15,134 nucleotides of DNA. Source: JAYOFM01 sp038117225 (GTDB lineage Bacteria > Pseudomonadota > Alphaproteobacteria > Rhodospirillales > Casp-alpha2). Shown here one piece after another: positions 1 to 5,709 of the stretch. Position numbers and translations under genes: made by a program. Every line of letters begins with the position of its first letter. The stretch's first letter is position 1. A model generated the notes under the pieces. It did not search any database and had not been told where the DNA came from. It saw nothing but the letters and a program-made list of their open reading frames with translations. The stretch lies in the NCBI GenBank assembly GCA_038117225.1, contig JAYOFM010000097.1, positions 1-15,134 of the forward strand. Reading direction: 5' to 3'.

Positions 1-53
1 TCGTCGAGCGCCGCGTCGGCCGGCGCCGTGCCTGGATAGTCAAAAAGCCCCAT
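1..53 (-). CDS. Possible 5' end of a leftward gene, truncated by the window edge
   Basis: On the minus strand an ATG at 53-51 opens a frame that runs without a stop to the window edge, giving MGLFDYPGTAPADAALD. A G-run (GGGGGG on the minus strand, complement of 59-64) lies five bases upstream and could act as a weak ribosome binding site. The later codons prefer G or C at the third position, as real genes here do. If real, it is divergent from the ureohydrolase gene and would share the 54-221 intergenic region with it. Seventeen codons are too few to name a family, so function is unknown. The flanking sequence would settle whether it is a gene. Confidence 0.3.
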   Translation of the reverse strand, partial: MGLFDYPGTAPADAALD

Positions 54-67
54 TGGGGCCCCCCAAT
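52..67. repeat. Short inverted repeat in the divergent intergenic region
   Basis: ATTGGGG (52-58) and CCCCAAT (61-67) are exact reverse complements separated by two bases. The element overlaps the start codon of the possible leftward gene, so it could be an operator for that gene or only a chance GC-rich palindrome. No other convincing -35/-10 pair, terminator or RNA gene was seen in 54-221. Confidence 0.35.
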
Positions 68-221
68 TCTGTCCCACCGAAGTCGTGGAGGGGAATCTTT
101 CATGTCGTGAAACGCATGTCCAGACCGGAAGCGGGCAACGATAGTGGTGGTGCACGCGCACGTGGCGCTGTAGCATTCCGCCGTTATTTTACCTGCCGTC
201 ATCCAAGGAGAATCCTCCATC

Positions 222-1196
222 ATGTCCGAGACCCTGACCGTCGCGCCGCGCCAGGAATTTCACACCCTGTTCGACGCCCCGCTGGTGCTCGATCTGGATA
301 CGCTGGCCGATATCGGCGCCCACGTGGGGATTATCGGTCTGCCTTACGGCGCGCCCTATTCCATGGAGGACGTGACCAACGACCAGTCCAATGCACCGAC
401 CGCCATCCGCCGGTCCTGGCAGCGCGCCCTGCGATCCTTGGAACGCTGGGACTTCGATATCGGCGGACCGCTGCTCGACGGCAAGGATATCCGCGTCGTC
501 GATTGCGGCGACGTGCCGGGCGATCCCTACACGCCGATGAAGCACTACCAGCTGGCCGAGCAAGCCGCGCGCAAGATCATCGAGGCCGGCTGCATGATCA
601 TTTCCCTCGGTGGTGATCACGGGGTGCCGATCCCGGTGTTCCGGGCGCTGTCATCCTGGCCGGGATTGGACCAGCCGATCACCCTGATCCATGTGGACGC
701 GCATCTGGACTGGCGCGATCACGTCAACGGCGTCAAGGAGGGATTGTCGGGTCCGATCCGCCGGGCGTCCGAAATGGATCACATCGGCGACATCTATCAG
801 ATCGGCTTGCGCTCCGCCGGCAGCGCCCGGCCGGAAGAGGTCGAGGCGGCGTTGGCTTATGGGTCCAATCTGATCACCGACTTGGAACTGCAGGACGTCG
901 GCATGGCGGCGGTGCTGGAACGAATCCCGGCCGGTGGCATCTATTACCTGACCGTCGATGCCGACGGCATGGACCCGACCATCGCTCCCGCCGTCGCCGG
1001 CCCGGCGCCGGGCGGCGTCACCTATCCGCAGATGCGTACCCTGATTCAGGGTCTGGTCGGCAAGGGGCGTGTCCTCGGCATGGATGTGGTCGAGATCACG
1101 CCGAAGCGCGATCTCAATGCCATCACCTGCGTCACCGCCGTGCGGCTGATCTGCAACCTCATCGGCAAGGGCGTGCGGGCCGGCTATTTCGACTGA
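222..1196 (+). CDS. Agmatinase/arginase-family ureohydrolase
   Basis: A 324-residue member of the ureohydrolase superfamily, cytosolic binuclear-manganese enzymes that hydrolyse guanidino compounds such as agmatine, arginine or guanidinobutyrate to urea plus an amine. The metal motifs are visible: GGDHG at 130-134 (ligand H133), DAHLD at 159-163 (D159, H161, D163) and TVDADGMDP around 245-252 (D246, D248). The length fits agmatinases. AAGGAG at 205-210 sits eleven bases before the chosen ATG. Two departures from classical agmatinases are GGDHG in place of GGDHS, and GLSGPIRRASE (174-184) where agmatinases usually carry an SHG motif. From memory it resembles an alphaproteobacterial subgroup with an S-P-x-RRASE motif whose substrate is not established, so speB is not assigned. 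It stands alone, with 136 bases to the next gene. Family is certain; substrate is open. Confidence 0.92.
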   Translation: MSETLTVAPRQEFHTLFDAPLVLDLDTLADIGAHVGIIGLPYGAPYSMEDVTNDQSNAPTAIRRSWQRALRSLERWDFDIGGPLLDGKDIRVVDCGDVPGDPYTPMKHYQLAEQAARKIIEAGCMIISLGGDHGVPIPVFRALSSWPGLDQPITLIHVDAHLDWRDHVNGVKEGLSGPIRRASEMDHIGDIYQIGLRSAGSARPEEVEAALAYGSNLITDLELQDVGMAAVLERIPAGGIYYLTVDADGMDPTIAPAVAGPAPGGVTYPQMRTLIQGLVGKGRVLGMDVVEITPKRDLNAITCVTAVRLICNLIGKGVRAGYFD

Positions 1197-1332
1197 CGCC
1201 CGTGCCCCGACGCTGTGTTAAGCGGTGTTCGCAAGACTCTGGTTCATAAGTGATTTCCCCAAGCAGACACGGCTTTCTTGGAACGGTATCAGTGTGCCTC
1301 GCGTCATATAGCGGTACTCGGGTGAGGTAGCG

Positions 1333-2187
1333 ATGAAAACAGACTCCAAGACAGCGACAATGATCCGAATGATAACGGCATCGGCCCTCTGCGTGACGGT
1401 GGCAGCGGCCGGACGTCCGGCGAGTGCCGCCGAGACGCTGACGGTGGCCGGCACGGGGGCCGCGATCGCCACCATGCGGATTATCGGTACGGCCTTTGAG
1501 CAGGCCAATCCCGGGGTCAAGGTCGTCGTGCCCAATAGCCTCGGCAGCGGCGGTGGCATCAAGGCGTTGTTGAAGGGCAAGATTGATATCGCGCTGGCGT
1601 CACGGCCGATCAAGGACAGCGAACGCGCCGCCGGCGCTGTTGGCCGCGCCTATGCGCGTACGCCGTTTCTGCTGGTGGTATCGGGCACTGGCCATGCGGA
1701 CCTGAACCACACATCGCGCGAGATTGAGGATATTTTCGCCTTTCGTAAGACCGCCTGGTCGGATGGTCATCCTGTGCGCTTCGTGTTGCGGCCCGAATCA
1801 GACAGCGATACGAGGACGCTGGTCCGCTGGTTTCCGTCCATAAAGCCACTTCTGGAAAACGCACGCCACAAACGCGGAATCATCACGGCCACATCTGACC
1901 AGCAGGCGATGGATGCCGCGGAACGGGTGCACGGGACGGTGACCACCACCACGCTGGCCGGTGTCACCGCTGAGAACCGAAAACTGCAGCCGTTAATTAT
2001 CGACGGCATGACGCCGACACTGGAAAACCTCAGTGACGGCACCTACAAATGGTTCAAAGAACTGTTGTATGTCACCACGTCGACACCCAGCGCCACGGCC
2101 AAGGCGCTTCTTGAATTTTTGATGTCGCCGATTGGCGCGCGATTATTGCTGGAAACCGGCAACGTGCCGATGACGGCTCCGGGCTGA
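1333..2187 (+). CDS. Secreted PstS-like periplasmic substrate-binding protein
   Basis: A 284-residue periplasmic binding protein of the PstS-like superfamily, which captures phosphate or another oxyanion outside the inner membrane. Residues 1-33 form a Sec signal peptide (basic start, hydrophobic stretch about 12-26, cleavage probably near ASAAE at 30-34). The Cys at 20 does not sit in a lipobox, so a soluble periplasmic protein is expected. The mature part starts with the typical TLTVAGTGA strand-loop (35-43), followed by SLGSGGGIKALL (69-80) and KIDIALASR (83-91), which match the ligand-binding loops of PstS-like proteins. GAGG at 1324-1327, five bases before the ATG, supports the start. 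No PstC/A/B transporter genes follow. Instead a sensor kinase starts seven bases after the stop, so this protein probably works as the ligand detector of a signalling system. The ligand cannot be read from sequence. Confidence 0.87.
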   Translation: MKTDSKTATMIRMITASALCVTVAAAGRPASAAETLTVAGTGAAIATMRIIGTAFEQANPGVKVVVPNSLGSGGGIKALLKGKIDIALASRPIKDSERAAGAVGRAYARTPFLLVVSGTGHADLNHTSREIEDIFAFRKTAWSDGHPVRFVLRPESDSDTRTLVRWFPSIKPLLENARHKRGIITATSDQQAMDAAERVHGTVTTTTLAGVTAENRKLQPLIIDGMTPTLENLSDGTYKWFKELLYVTTSTPSATAKALLEFLMSPIGARLLLETGNVPMTAPG

Positions 2188-2193
2188 GGGGCC

Positions 2194-3663
2194 ATGGTTG
2201 ACGCCATCGCCGTCCCGGATCGTCGCGCATCTGATCATTATAGCGGGCACCGGCTCGTCGAATATGCCCGCCGGACGCGGCGGCTGATCTATGCTTTGTC
2301 ATTGGCGCTCGCCGTGATTATCACCACCGCATTGCCGGCGGAAGTCTATTTCAACGGCAAGGCGGTGTTGGAAGCCCGCGCTCACACCGAGGCGAGGAGC
2401 GTGGCAAATACGTTGTCGCGATTTATTTCCCGCGACCCTCAACTCTGGATGTTTCATGATGACGGGCTGCAGGCCATTCTTGCTGACGGCGTTCACGACC
2501 ACGAACCCGGGGAAGCGCACGACACCATCGTCAGGGATAGGGCTGGGGAAGAGATATTCCGATCCGGCACCGGCACCTCGGGTAAATCCAGCATCGTTGT
2601 TCGAGAACAACTCCATGATGGCATCAACCCGGCGGGGACGGTCACCTTGATCTATCCGACGCGGCGCTTGATTAGCGATACCCTGTTCGCTCTCGCCATC
2701 GGCTCCGGCTTCGGTATCGCCTTGATGGTTTTCATCAATGTCCTCCCATTGCGAGCCGTGAACCGTTTACAAAATCAGATCGAGTCCGATCAGCAACGGC
2801 TCGGCGCCTACGCGACACGGGTGACATTGCAATCCGAACGCCTCGAGGCCGAGGTTCGGGCGCGCAAGGCGATGGAGGATACCGTGGCCCAGGCGCAGAA
2901 GCTGAAAGCCATGGGAACCTTGCTCGGCGGCATCGCCCATTCCATCAACAACTATCTGGTCCCCATCACCACCCTGACCCGCATGGTTCGCGACGATCTG
3001 CCGCGTGACGCAGACTCGCGCGCCGATCTGGATCGGGTCATCCGTTCCGCCGAGGGCGCCGGCTCGGTGATGCGCGATGTGCTCGATTTCACGCGCACGC
3101 GGGATGCGGCGGACAACGTCACCGATCTGGTCGGCAGTGTCGCCCGCACCATCGCCCTGGCCGAGGCGGCGACCCCATCCAACATCACCGTCAAGCAATT
3201 CCTGCCCGATGCCGCCTGCCCCGTGCGGCTGAAGGAATCCGATATCCAGACCCTGATGCTCAACCTGATATCCAATGCCTCCGATGCCATCGGCCAGGAC
3301 GGCGGTCAAATCGAAATCGAGATCGCCGAACATGGGCCGTTCGGGGTGCCATTGGACTTGCCGCGGGATCTCGCGCCCGGCGCGTATGTGCGGCTTCGCG
3401 TCGCCGACAACGGCGGCGGCATCGACGCGGAAAACCTGACGCGGATTTTCGATCCATTCTTCACCACCAAGCGTGTCGGCGAAGGCACCGGGCTCGGGCT
3501 TTCGGTGACCTACGGTTTGGTCACCGGTGTCGGTGGCGGCATATATGTCCATAGCGACGGACGAACCGGCACCCGTTTCGATCTTTATCTACCGAAACTC
3601 TCTGGTGTCGAGGCGCCCGCCGTCGTCGCCGAAACCGATGTACCGATCAGCAAGGAGGCATGA
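2194..3663 (+). CDS. Membrane sensor histidine kinase paired with a PstS-like protein
   Basis: A 489-residue inner-membrane sensor kinase. Transmembrane helix 1 is about residues 31-49 and helix 2 about 164-186, enclosing a periplasmic sensor of about 113 residues with no domain I recognise. A coiled linker (187-240) leads to an NtrB-type H-box, GGIAHSINNYL, with phosphoacceptor H249. The ATPase domain shows the N-box with N357 and N361, DNGGGI (G1, from D405), FDPFFTTK (F-box) and GTGLGLS (G2, 432-438). The residue after the phosphoacceptor is Ser rather than the usual Asp or Glu, which may alter catalysis. It starts seven bases after the binding protein gene, with GAGGGG only two bases before the ATG, and ends four bases before the receiver gene, so the three are surely cotranscribed. 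Inferred role: relays occupancy of the periplasmic binding protein to the receiver. Confidence 0.9.
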   Translation: MVDAIAVPDRRASDHYSGHRLVEYARRTRRLIYALSLALAVIITTALPAEVYFNGKAVLEARAHTEARSVANTLSRFISRDPQLWMFHDDGLQAILADGVHDHEPGEAHDTIVRDRAGEEIFRSGTGTSGKSSIVVREQLHDGINPAGTVTLIYPTRRLISDTLFALAIGSGFGIALMVFINVLPLRAVNRLQNQIESDQQRLGAYATRVTLQSERLEAEVRARKAMEDTVAQAQKLKAMGTLLGGIAHSINNYLVPITTLTRMVRDDLPRDADSRADLDRVIRSAEGAGSVMRDVLDFTRTRDAADNVTDLVGSVARTIALAEAATPSNITVKQFLPDAACPVRLKESDIQTLMLNLISNASDAIGQDGGQIEIEIAEHGPFGVPLDLPRDLAPGAYVRLRVADNGGGIDAENLTRIFDPFFTTKRVGEGTGLGLSVTYGLVTGVGGGIYVHSDGRTGTRFDLYLPKLSGVEAPAVVAETDVPISKEA

Positions 3664-3666
3664 GTC

Positions 3667-4029
3667 ATGGCAAAAGTTCTGCTCGTCGATGACGACGACG
3701 ATGTGCGCTACACCATCGCCAAGTTACTGACCCGCGCCGGCCACGATGTGGTCGAGGCCGAAAACGGCCGGGTCGCCTTGGATAGGATAGCCGACGACAT
3801 CGCCGTTGTTGTCAGCGACCTGATCATGCCGGAAGTCGAGGGCGTCGAGCTGTTCGCCAAGATCAAGGCGGCACGGCCGGATATGCCGGTCATCGTCATA
3901 TCCGGCGGCGGCCGCATCGGCGCCGCCGAATATCTCAGTTCCGTCCATGCCATGGGCGCCGAGGCCACCTTCGTCAAGCCGCTGGACGAGGCGGCGTTCC
4001 TGGAGACCGTCGCCCGCCTCGCCGGTTAG
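3667..4029 (+). CDS. Single-domain CheY-like response regulator
   Basis: A 120-residue receiver domain without an output domain. Visible residues are the acidic cluster D8-D10, phosphoacceptor D51 (in VVVSDLIMPE), S79 in the position of the conserved Ser/Thr, and K104 in FVKPLDE. A very strong ribosome binding site, AAGGAGG at 3652-3658, sits eight bases before the ATG and overlaps the end of the kinase gene, so this is the third gene of the module and likely the phosphorylation partner of the kinase. Without a DNA-binding or enzymatic part it must act through a protein partner or a phosphorelay not present here. The frame after its TAG stop stays open and runs into the DUF488 remnant, but the protein ends where receivers normally end, so this is treated as coincidence. 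Confidence 0.9.
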   Translation: MAKVLLVDDDDDVRYTIAKLLTRAGHDVVEAENGRVALDRIADDIAVVVSDLIMPEVEGVELFAKIKAARPDMPVIVISGGGRIGAAEYLSSVHAMGAEATFVKPLDEAAFLETVARLAG

Positions 4030-4116
4030 CGGCCAAATCCATCCCGGGGCGAGACGATCACATGGGCGCGGTTTATCAACCGGCCATGCGGGAAATACCC
4101 AGCGGAGGCGGCGGCG

Positions 4117-4355
4117 CGGCCCGCGGCGCTGATGTGCGCCGAGCGTGATCCGCTGGATTGTCACCTCGCGGTCCTGGCGTCACGCCATTTGGTCGATGTC
4201 GGAGCGACGGTCGAGCACTGCTGGCCGATGGCGGGCGCCAAGCGCACGGCCACACGGAGCAACCCATGATCGACGCCGCCGGCACGCGCGAAGCGGACCT
4301 GTTTGCCGGCGCCTATGTGCTGATGGGCAGAAAAATGGCGTATCGGCGCAGTTGA
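4117..4355 (+). pseudogene. C-terminal remnant of a DUF488 gene, frameshifted
   Basis: No intact gene fits 4030-4363, but two frames together read like the end of a DUF488 protein (function unknown, widespread). In the first frame, 4126-4218 encodes ALMCAERDPLDCH and then a helix ending VGATVEH, matching the conserved MCAE-x-DP-x-x-CHR core of the family. From 4221 the homology continues in another frame as LADGGRQAHGHTEQ and ends DLFAGAYVLMGRKMAYRR before the TGA at 4353-4355. The switch falls at about 4219 and would be repaired by one extra base, suggesting a one-base deletion. The N-terminal half of the family, usually about 90-100 residues, is absent. The remnant has no start codon of its own and faces the coiled-coil gene. 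Identification rests on motif memory and should be searched. Confidence 0.6.
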
Positions 4356-4363
4356 GCGGCGGT

Positions 4364-4561
4364 TCAGCGTGAACGGCTCTGCTGGCGCAGGCGATCGCCA
4401 AGGGAACGCTGTTCCTGATTGAGCCGCTGCGTCAGGCGGCGCTGTTCCTCAACCAGTTGACGCTGTTCCGCGAGCAGGCCGCGGACGAATTCCTGCTGTT
4501 CGCGCACCTGATCCTCGAGCAGCCTTCGCTGGTCGCGCTGTCGGCGCTCGAACTCGGTTTT
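4364..4561 (-). pseudogene. Orphaned 3' part of the coiled-coil gene beyond an in-frame TAG
   Basis: After the TAG at 4564-4562 the same minus-strand frame stays open for 65 more codons and ends at TGA (4366-4364). The encoded stretch is rich in Gln, Glu and Arg with regularly spaced Leu (for example RRLLEDQVREQQEF and EEQRRLTQRLNQEQRSL). It is the same kind of charged helix that precedes the stop. The simplest reading is one original gene of 202 residues cut by a nonsense change. No start codon or ribosome binding site suggests independent translation of the tail. Readthrough of the TAG is possible but unsupported. Confidence 0.55.
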
Positions 4562-4972
4562 CTATTCGCGGGTCAGTTGGTCCTGCTGGCGTTTTAAGTC
4601 TTGGCGCGGGCGCAGGGTTTCCTTGGCGCGGCGTTTGGCGTCCTGCAACTGGCGGTCGATTTCCTGCGCGCGGCGCAAAATCTGCTGCAGTTGCGACTGC
4701 AGCGCCGCCTGGGCGTTGTCGTTGGTCTCGGCCTCGCGCCGTTCCCGCTGGCGTCTGGCCACGGAACGGGCGCGCGCCGAGGGTTTCGTGGTGACGCAGT
4801 ACCACTGCTTGACGCCAGGGTGGTAGGCGGCCTCGAAGGTGTTGCAGTTGAGGCTCGCCGGCCGCGGCGGAATATTCTCCTGGGCCCAGGCCGGTCGCGC
4901 GCCCGGCGCCATGCCCACGACACCCGCCGCGACCATGACGATCATCGCAAGCGTGCTGATCGGCATCCGCAT
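4562..4972 (-). CDS. Secreted coiled-coil protein of unknown function, probably truncated
   Basis: A 136-residue exported protein, family not recognised. Residues 1-30 are a signal peptide with a hydrophobic core (about 8-22) and an AWA cleavage site before Q31. The mature part has a short region with two cysteines (C43 and C59, possibly a disulfide) around the motif AYHPGVKQWYCV. From about residue 65 follows a long charged helix rich in Arg, Gln and Glu, a likely coiled coil. The helix is interrupted by TAG after LTRE while the coding pattern continues in frame for 65 codons. The ATG at 4972 lacks a ribosome binding site; the AT-rich ATAGTATAC just upstream could be a -10 element of a nearly leaderless transcript. 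It runs in the same direction as hsp20, 96 bases downstream of it, with strong hairpins between. The real product may be a truncated protein or none. Confidence 0.6.
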   Translation of the reverse strand: MRMPISTLAMIVMVAAGVVGMAPGARPAWAQENIPPRPASLNCNTFEAAYHPGVKQWYCVTTKPSARARSVARRQRERREAETNDNAQAALQSQLQQILRRAQEIDRQLQDAKRRAKETLRPRQDLKRQQDQLTRE

Positions 4973-5006
4973 ACCCGTATACTATCACGGGCGCGGGTCG
5001 ATGCCA

Positions 5007-5033
5007 TCACGGCGCCGGATGTCGCTGCCGTGA
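5007..5033 (-). terminator. Second hairpin downstream of hsp20
   Basis: TCACGGC (5007-5013) and GCCGTGA (5027-5033) are exact inverted arms of seven bases around a 13-base loop. It lies directly beyond the stronger hairpin at 5035-5058, so transcripts leaving hsp20 meet two stem-loops in a row. No T-run follows on the minus strand. It may aid termination, stabilise the 3' end, or belong to the leader of the coiled-coil gene. Confidence 0.3.
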
Positions 5034-5034
5034 C

Positions 5035-5058
5035 GCGGCGGGGCGTTAACCCCGCCGC
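5035..5058 (-). terminator. GC-rich hairpin after hsp20, probable terminator
   Basis: GCGGCGGGG (5035-5043) and CCCCGCCGC (5050-5058) form a perfect nine-base stem around the six-base loop CGTTAA. It begins ten bases after the hsp20 stop codon, the expected place for a terminator. There is no T-tract on the minus strand, so it is not a textbook intrinsic terminator. It could block 3' exonucleases or work together with Rho. Confidence 0.45.
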
Positions 5059-5068
5059 CACGCGCGAC

Positions 5069-5581
5069 CTAGCCCTTGACGGCGATCTTCTTGACCGCCT
5101 TTGCCTTCTCGGCGGATTTCTTCAAATCGACTGTGAGAACGCCGTTCTTGAACTTGGCCTCGATCTTGTCGGCATCGACCATGTCGCCGAAGCCGAGCCT
5201 GCGTTCGAAGCTGCCATAGCGGCGTTCGCGGAGGTGGTAGTGTTTCTCCGGTTTGTCCTCCTCCGCATTCTCCTCATGGCTGCCTTTCAGGGTCAGCATG
5301 CCGTCGGCGAAGGTGACCTCAATGTCGGTCTCCTCAAGGCCGGGCAATTCGGCCGTGACCTGATAGGCGGTGTCGGTTTCACTGACATCGACCTTGGCGG
5401 CCTCGACTCCGGCCGCCGCTCCCTTCAGGGCCGGCACGTCCAGGGTGCCGAATCCGCGCCATGGCCGCCACATGTCGCTGAACATGCGGTCGATATCGCG
5501 GTGCATGGCGGCAAACGAATCCAGCGTCGGCTTGCTGACAGCCTGACTTTCGGGCGTGGTGGTGAGCGTCTTGTCATCCAT
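5069..5581 (-). CDS. Hsp20-family small heat shock protein
   Basis: A 170-residue ATP-independent holdase chaperone of the alpha-crystallin/Hsp20 family, which binds unfolding proteins in the cytosol as large oligomers. The N-terminal arm (1-60) contains the typical IDRMFSDMWRPW segment (30-41). The alpha-crystallin domain is about 62-153, with the elements VTAELPGLEETDIEV, ERRYGSFERRLGF and the signature KFKNGVLTVDLKK (144-155), and the usual lysine-rich tail. The start was set at the ATG at 5581 because GGAGG (complement of 5587-5591) is five bases upstream; a longer in-frame start at 5653 has no such support and would add 24 uncharacteristic residues. Upstream are an FNR-type operator, a -10 element and a possible RNA thermometer. 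It stops with TAG at the normal family C-terminus. Confidence 0.95.
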   Translation of the reverse strand: MDDKTLTTTPESQAVSKPTLDSFAAMHRDIDRMFSDMWRPWRGFGTLDVPALKGAAAGVEAAKVDVSETDTAYQVTAELPGLEETDIEVTFADGMLTLKGSHEENAEEDKPEKHYHLRERRYGSFERRLGFGDMVDADKIEAKFKNGVLTVDLKKSAEKAKAVKKIAVKG

Positions 5582-5607
5582 TGCGTCCTCCATTTTCCGA
5601 AGCAATG
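5579..5607 (-). promoter_or_regulatory. Possible ROSE-like RNA thermometer over the hsp20 start
   Basis: On the minus-strand transcript CATTGC (5607-5602) is exactly complementary to GCAATG (5584-5579), which includes the hsp20 start codon, so the two can close a hairpin around the ribosome binding site. The same region contains UUGCU (5605-5601) eleven bases before AGGA (5589-5586), part of the Shine-Dalgarno sequence. UUGCU pairing to AGGA with the G bulged is the known core of ROSE thermometers of alphaproteobacterial small heat shock genes. A further hairpin, ATGTGG/CCACAT (5620-5615 and 5610-5605), overlaps the first arm and would compete with it. The predicted leader of about 78 bases suits ROSE. 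The structure is read by eye, without energy calculation. Confidence 0.4.
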
Positions 5608-5665
5608 TGGGTGGCCACATGGCGATAGGCGACCCGCACGGCGAGCCGCCCATGCGCTAGAAGGG

Positions 5666-5709
5666 AGTATAGCGCCCACGAGCATTCGCCGCGTTGATCC
5701 GGATCAACG
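5666..5709 (-). promoter_or_regulatory. FNR/FixK-type operator and class II promoter for hsp20
   Basis: CGTTGATCCGGATCAACG at 5692-5709 is a perfect 18-base palindrome containing TTGAT-N4-ATCAA, the exact consensus of FNR, Anr, FnrL and FixK regulators. It overlaps the trmJ stop codon. On the minus strand TATACT (5671-5666) matches the -10 consensus at five of six positions. If its first T is -12, transcription starts near 5659 and the centre of the palindrome (5700.5) lies at -41.5, the position of class II FNR-activated promoters. No regulator gene is in the window. The fit of motif, spacing and gene orientation is strong; actual regulation is inferred. Confidence 0.72.

Noticed and set aside
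1197..1332. Promoter for the binding-protein operon (TTGGAA near 1278, CATATA near 1305)
   Set aside because: Spacing of 20 or more bases is too long for a standard promoter and no alternative sigma-factor motif fits; a promoter must exist here but cannot be placed.
1333..1432. Lipoprotein signal around Cys20 of the PstS-like protein
   Set aside because: The residue before the Cys is Leu, which does not fit a lipobox; a standard signal peptidase I site follows near residue 33.
2767..3552. 261-codon minus-strand frame
   Set aside because: Antisense to the kinase domain; low-complexity shadow of conserved coding sequence.
4027..4269. Stop-codon readthrough fusing the receiver to the DUF488 fragment
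   Set aside because: The frame is shared after the TAG, but the receiver ends at its normal length and the intervening 30 codons look non-coding; one chance in three explains the shared frame.
4158..4355. Small 65-codon gene on the plus strand
   Set aside because: Its TTG start has no ribosome binding site and its last 40 residues read as the C-terminus of DUF488 after a frameshift, so it is part of a remnant and not a separate gene.
4449..4988. 179-codon minus-strand frame
   Set aside because: A different frame of the coiled-coil locus, Gly/Arg/Pro-rich without a signal peptide; the frame starting at 4972 has a signal peptide and helical pattern.
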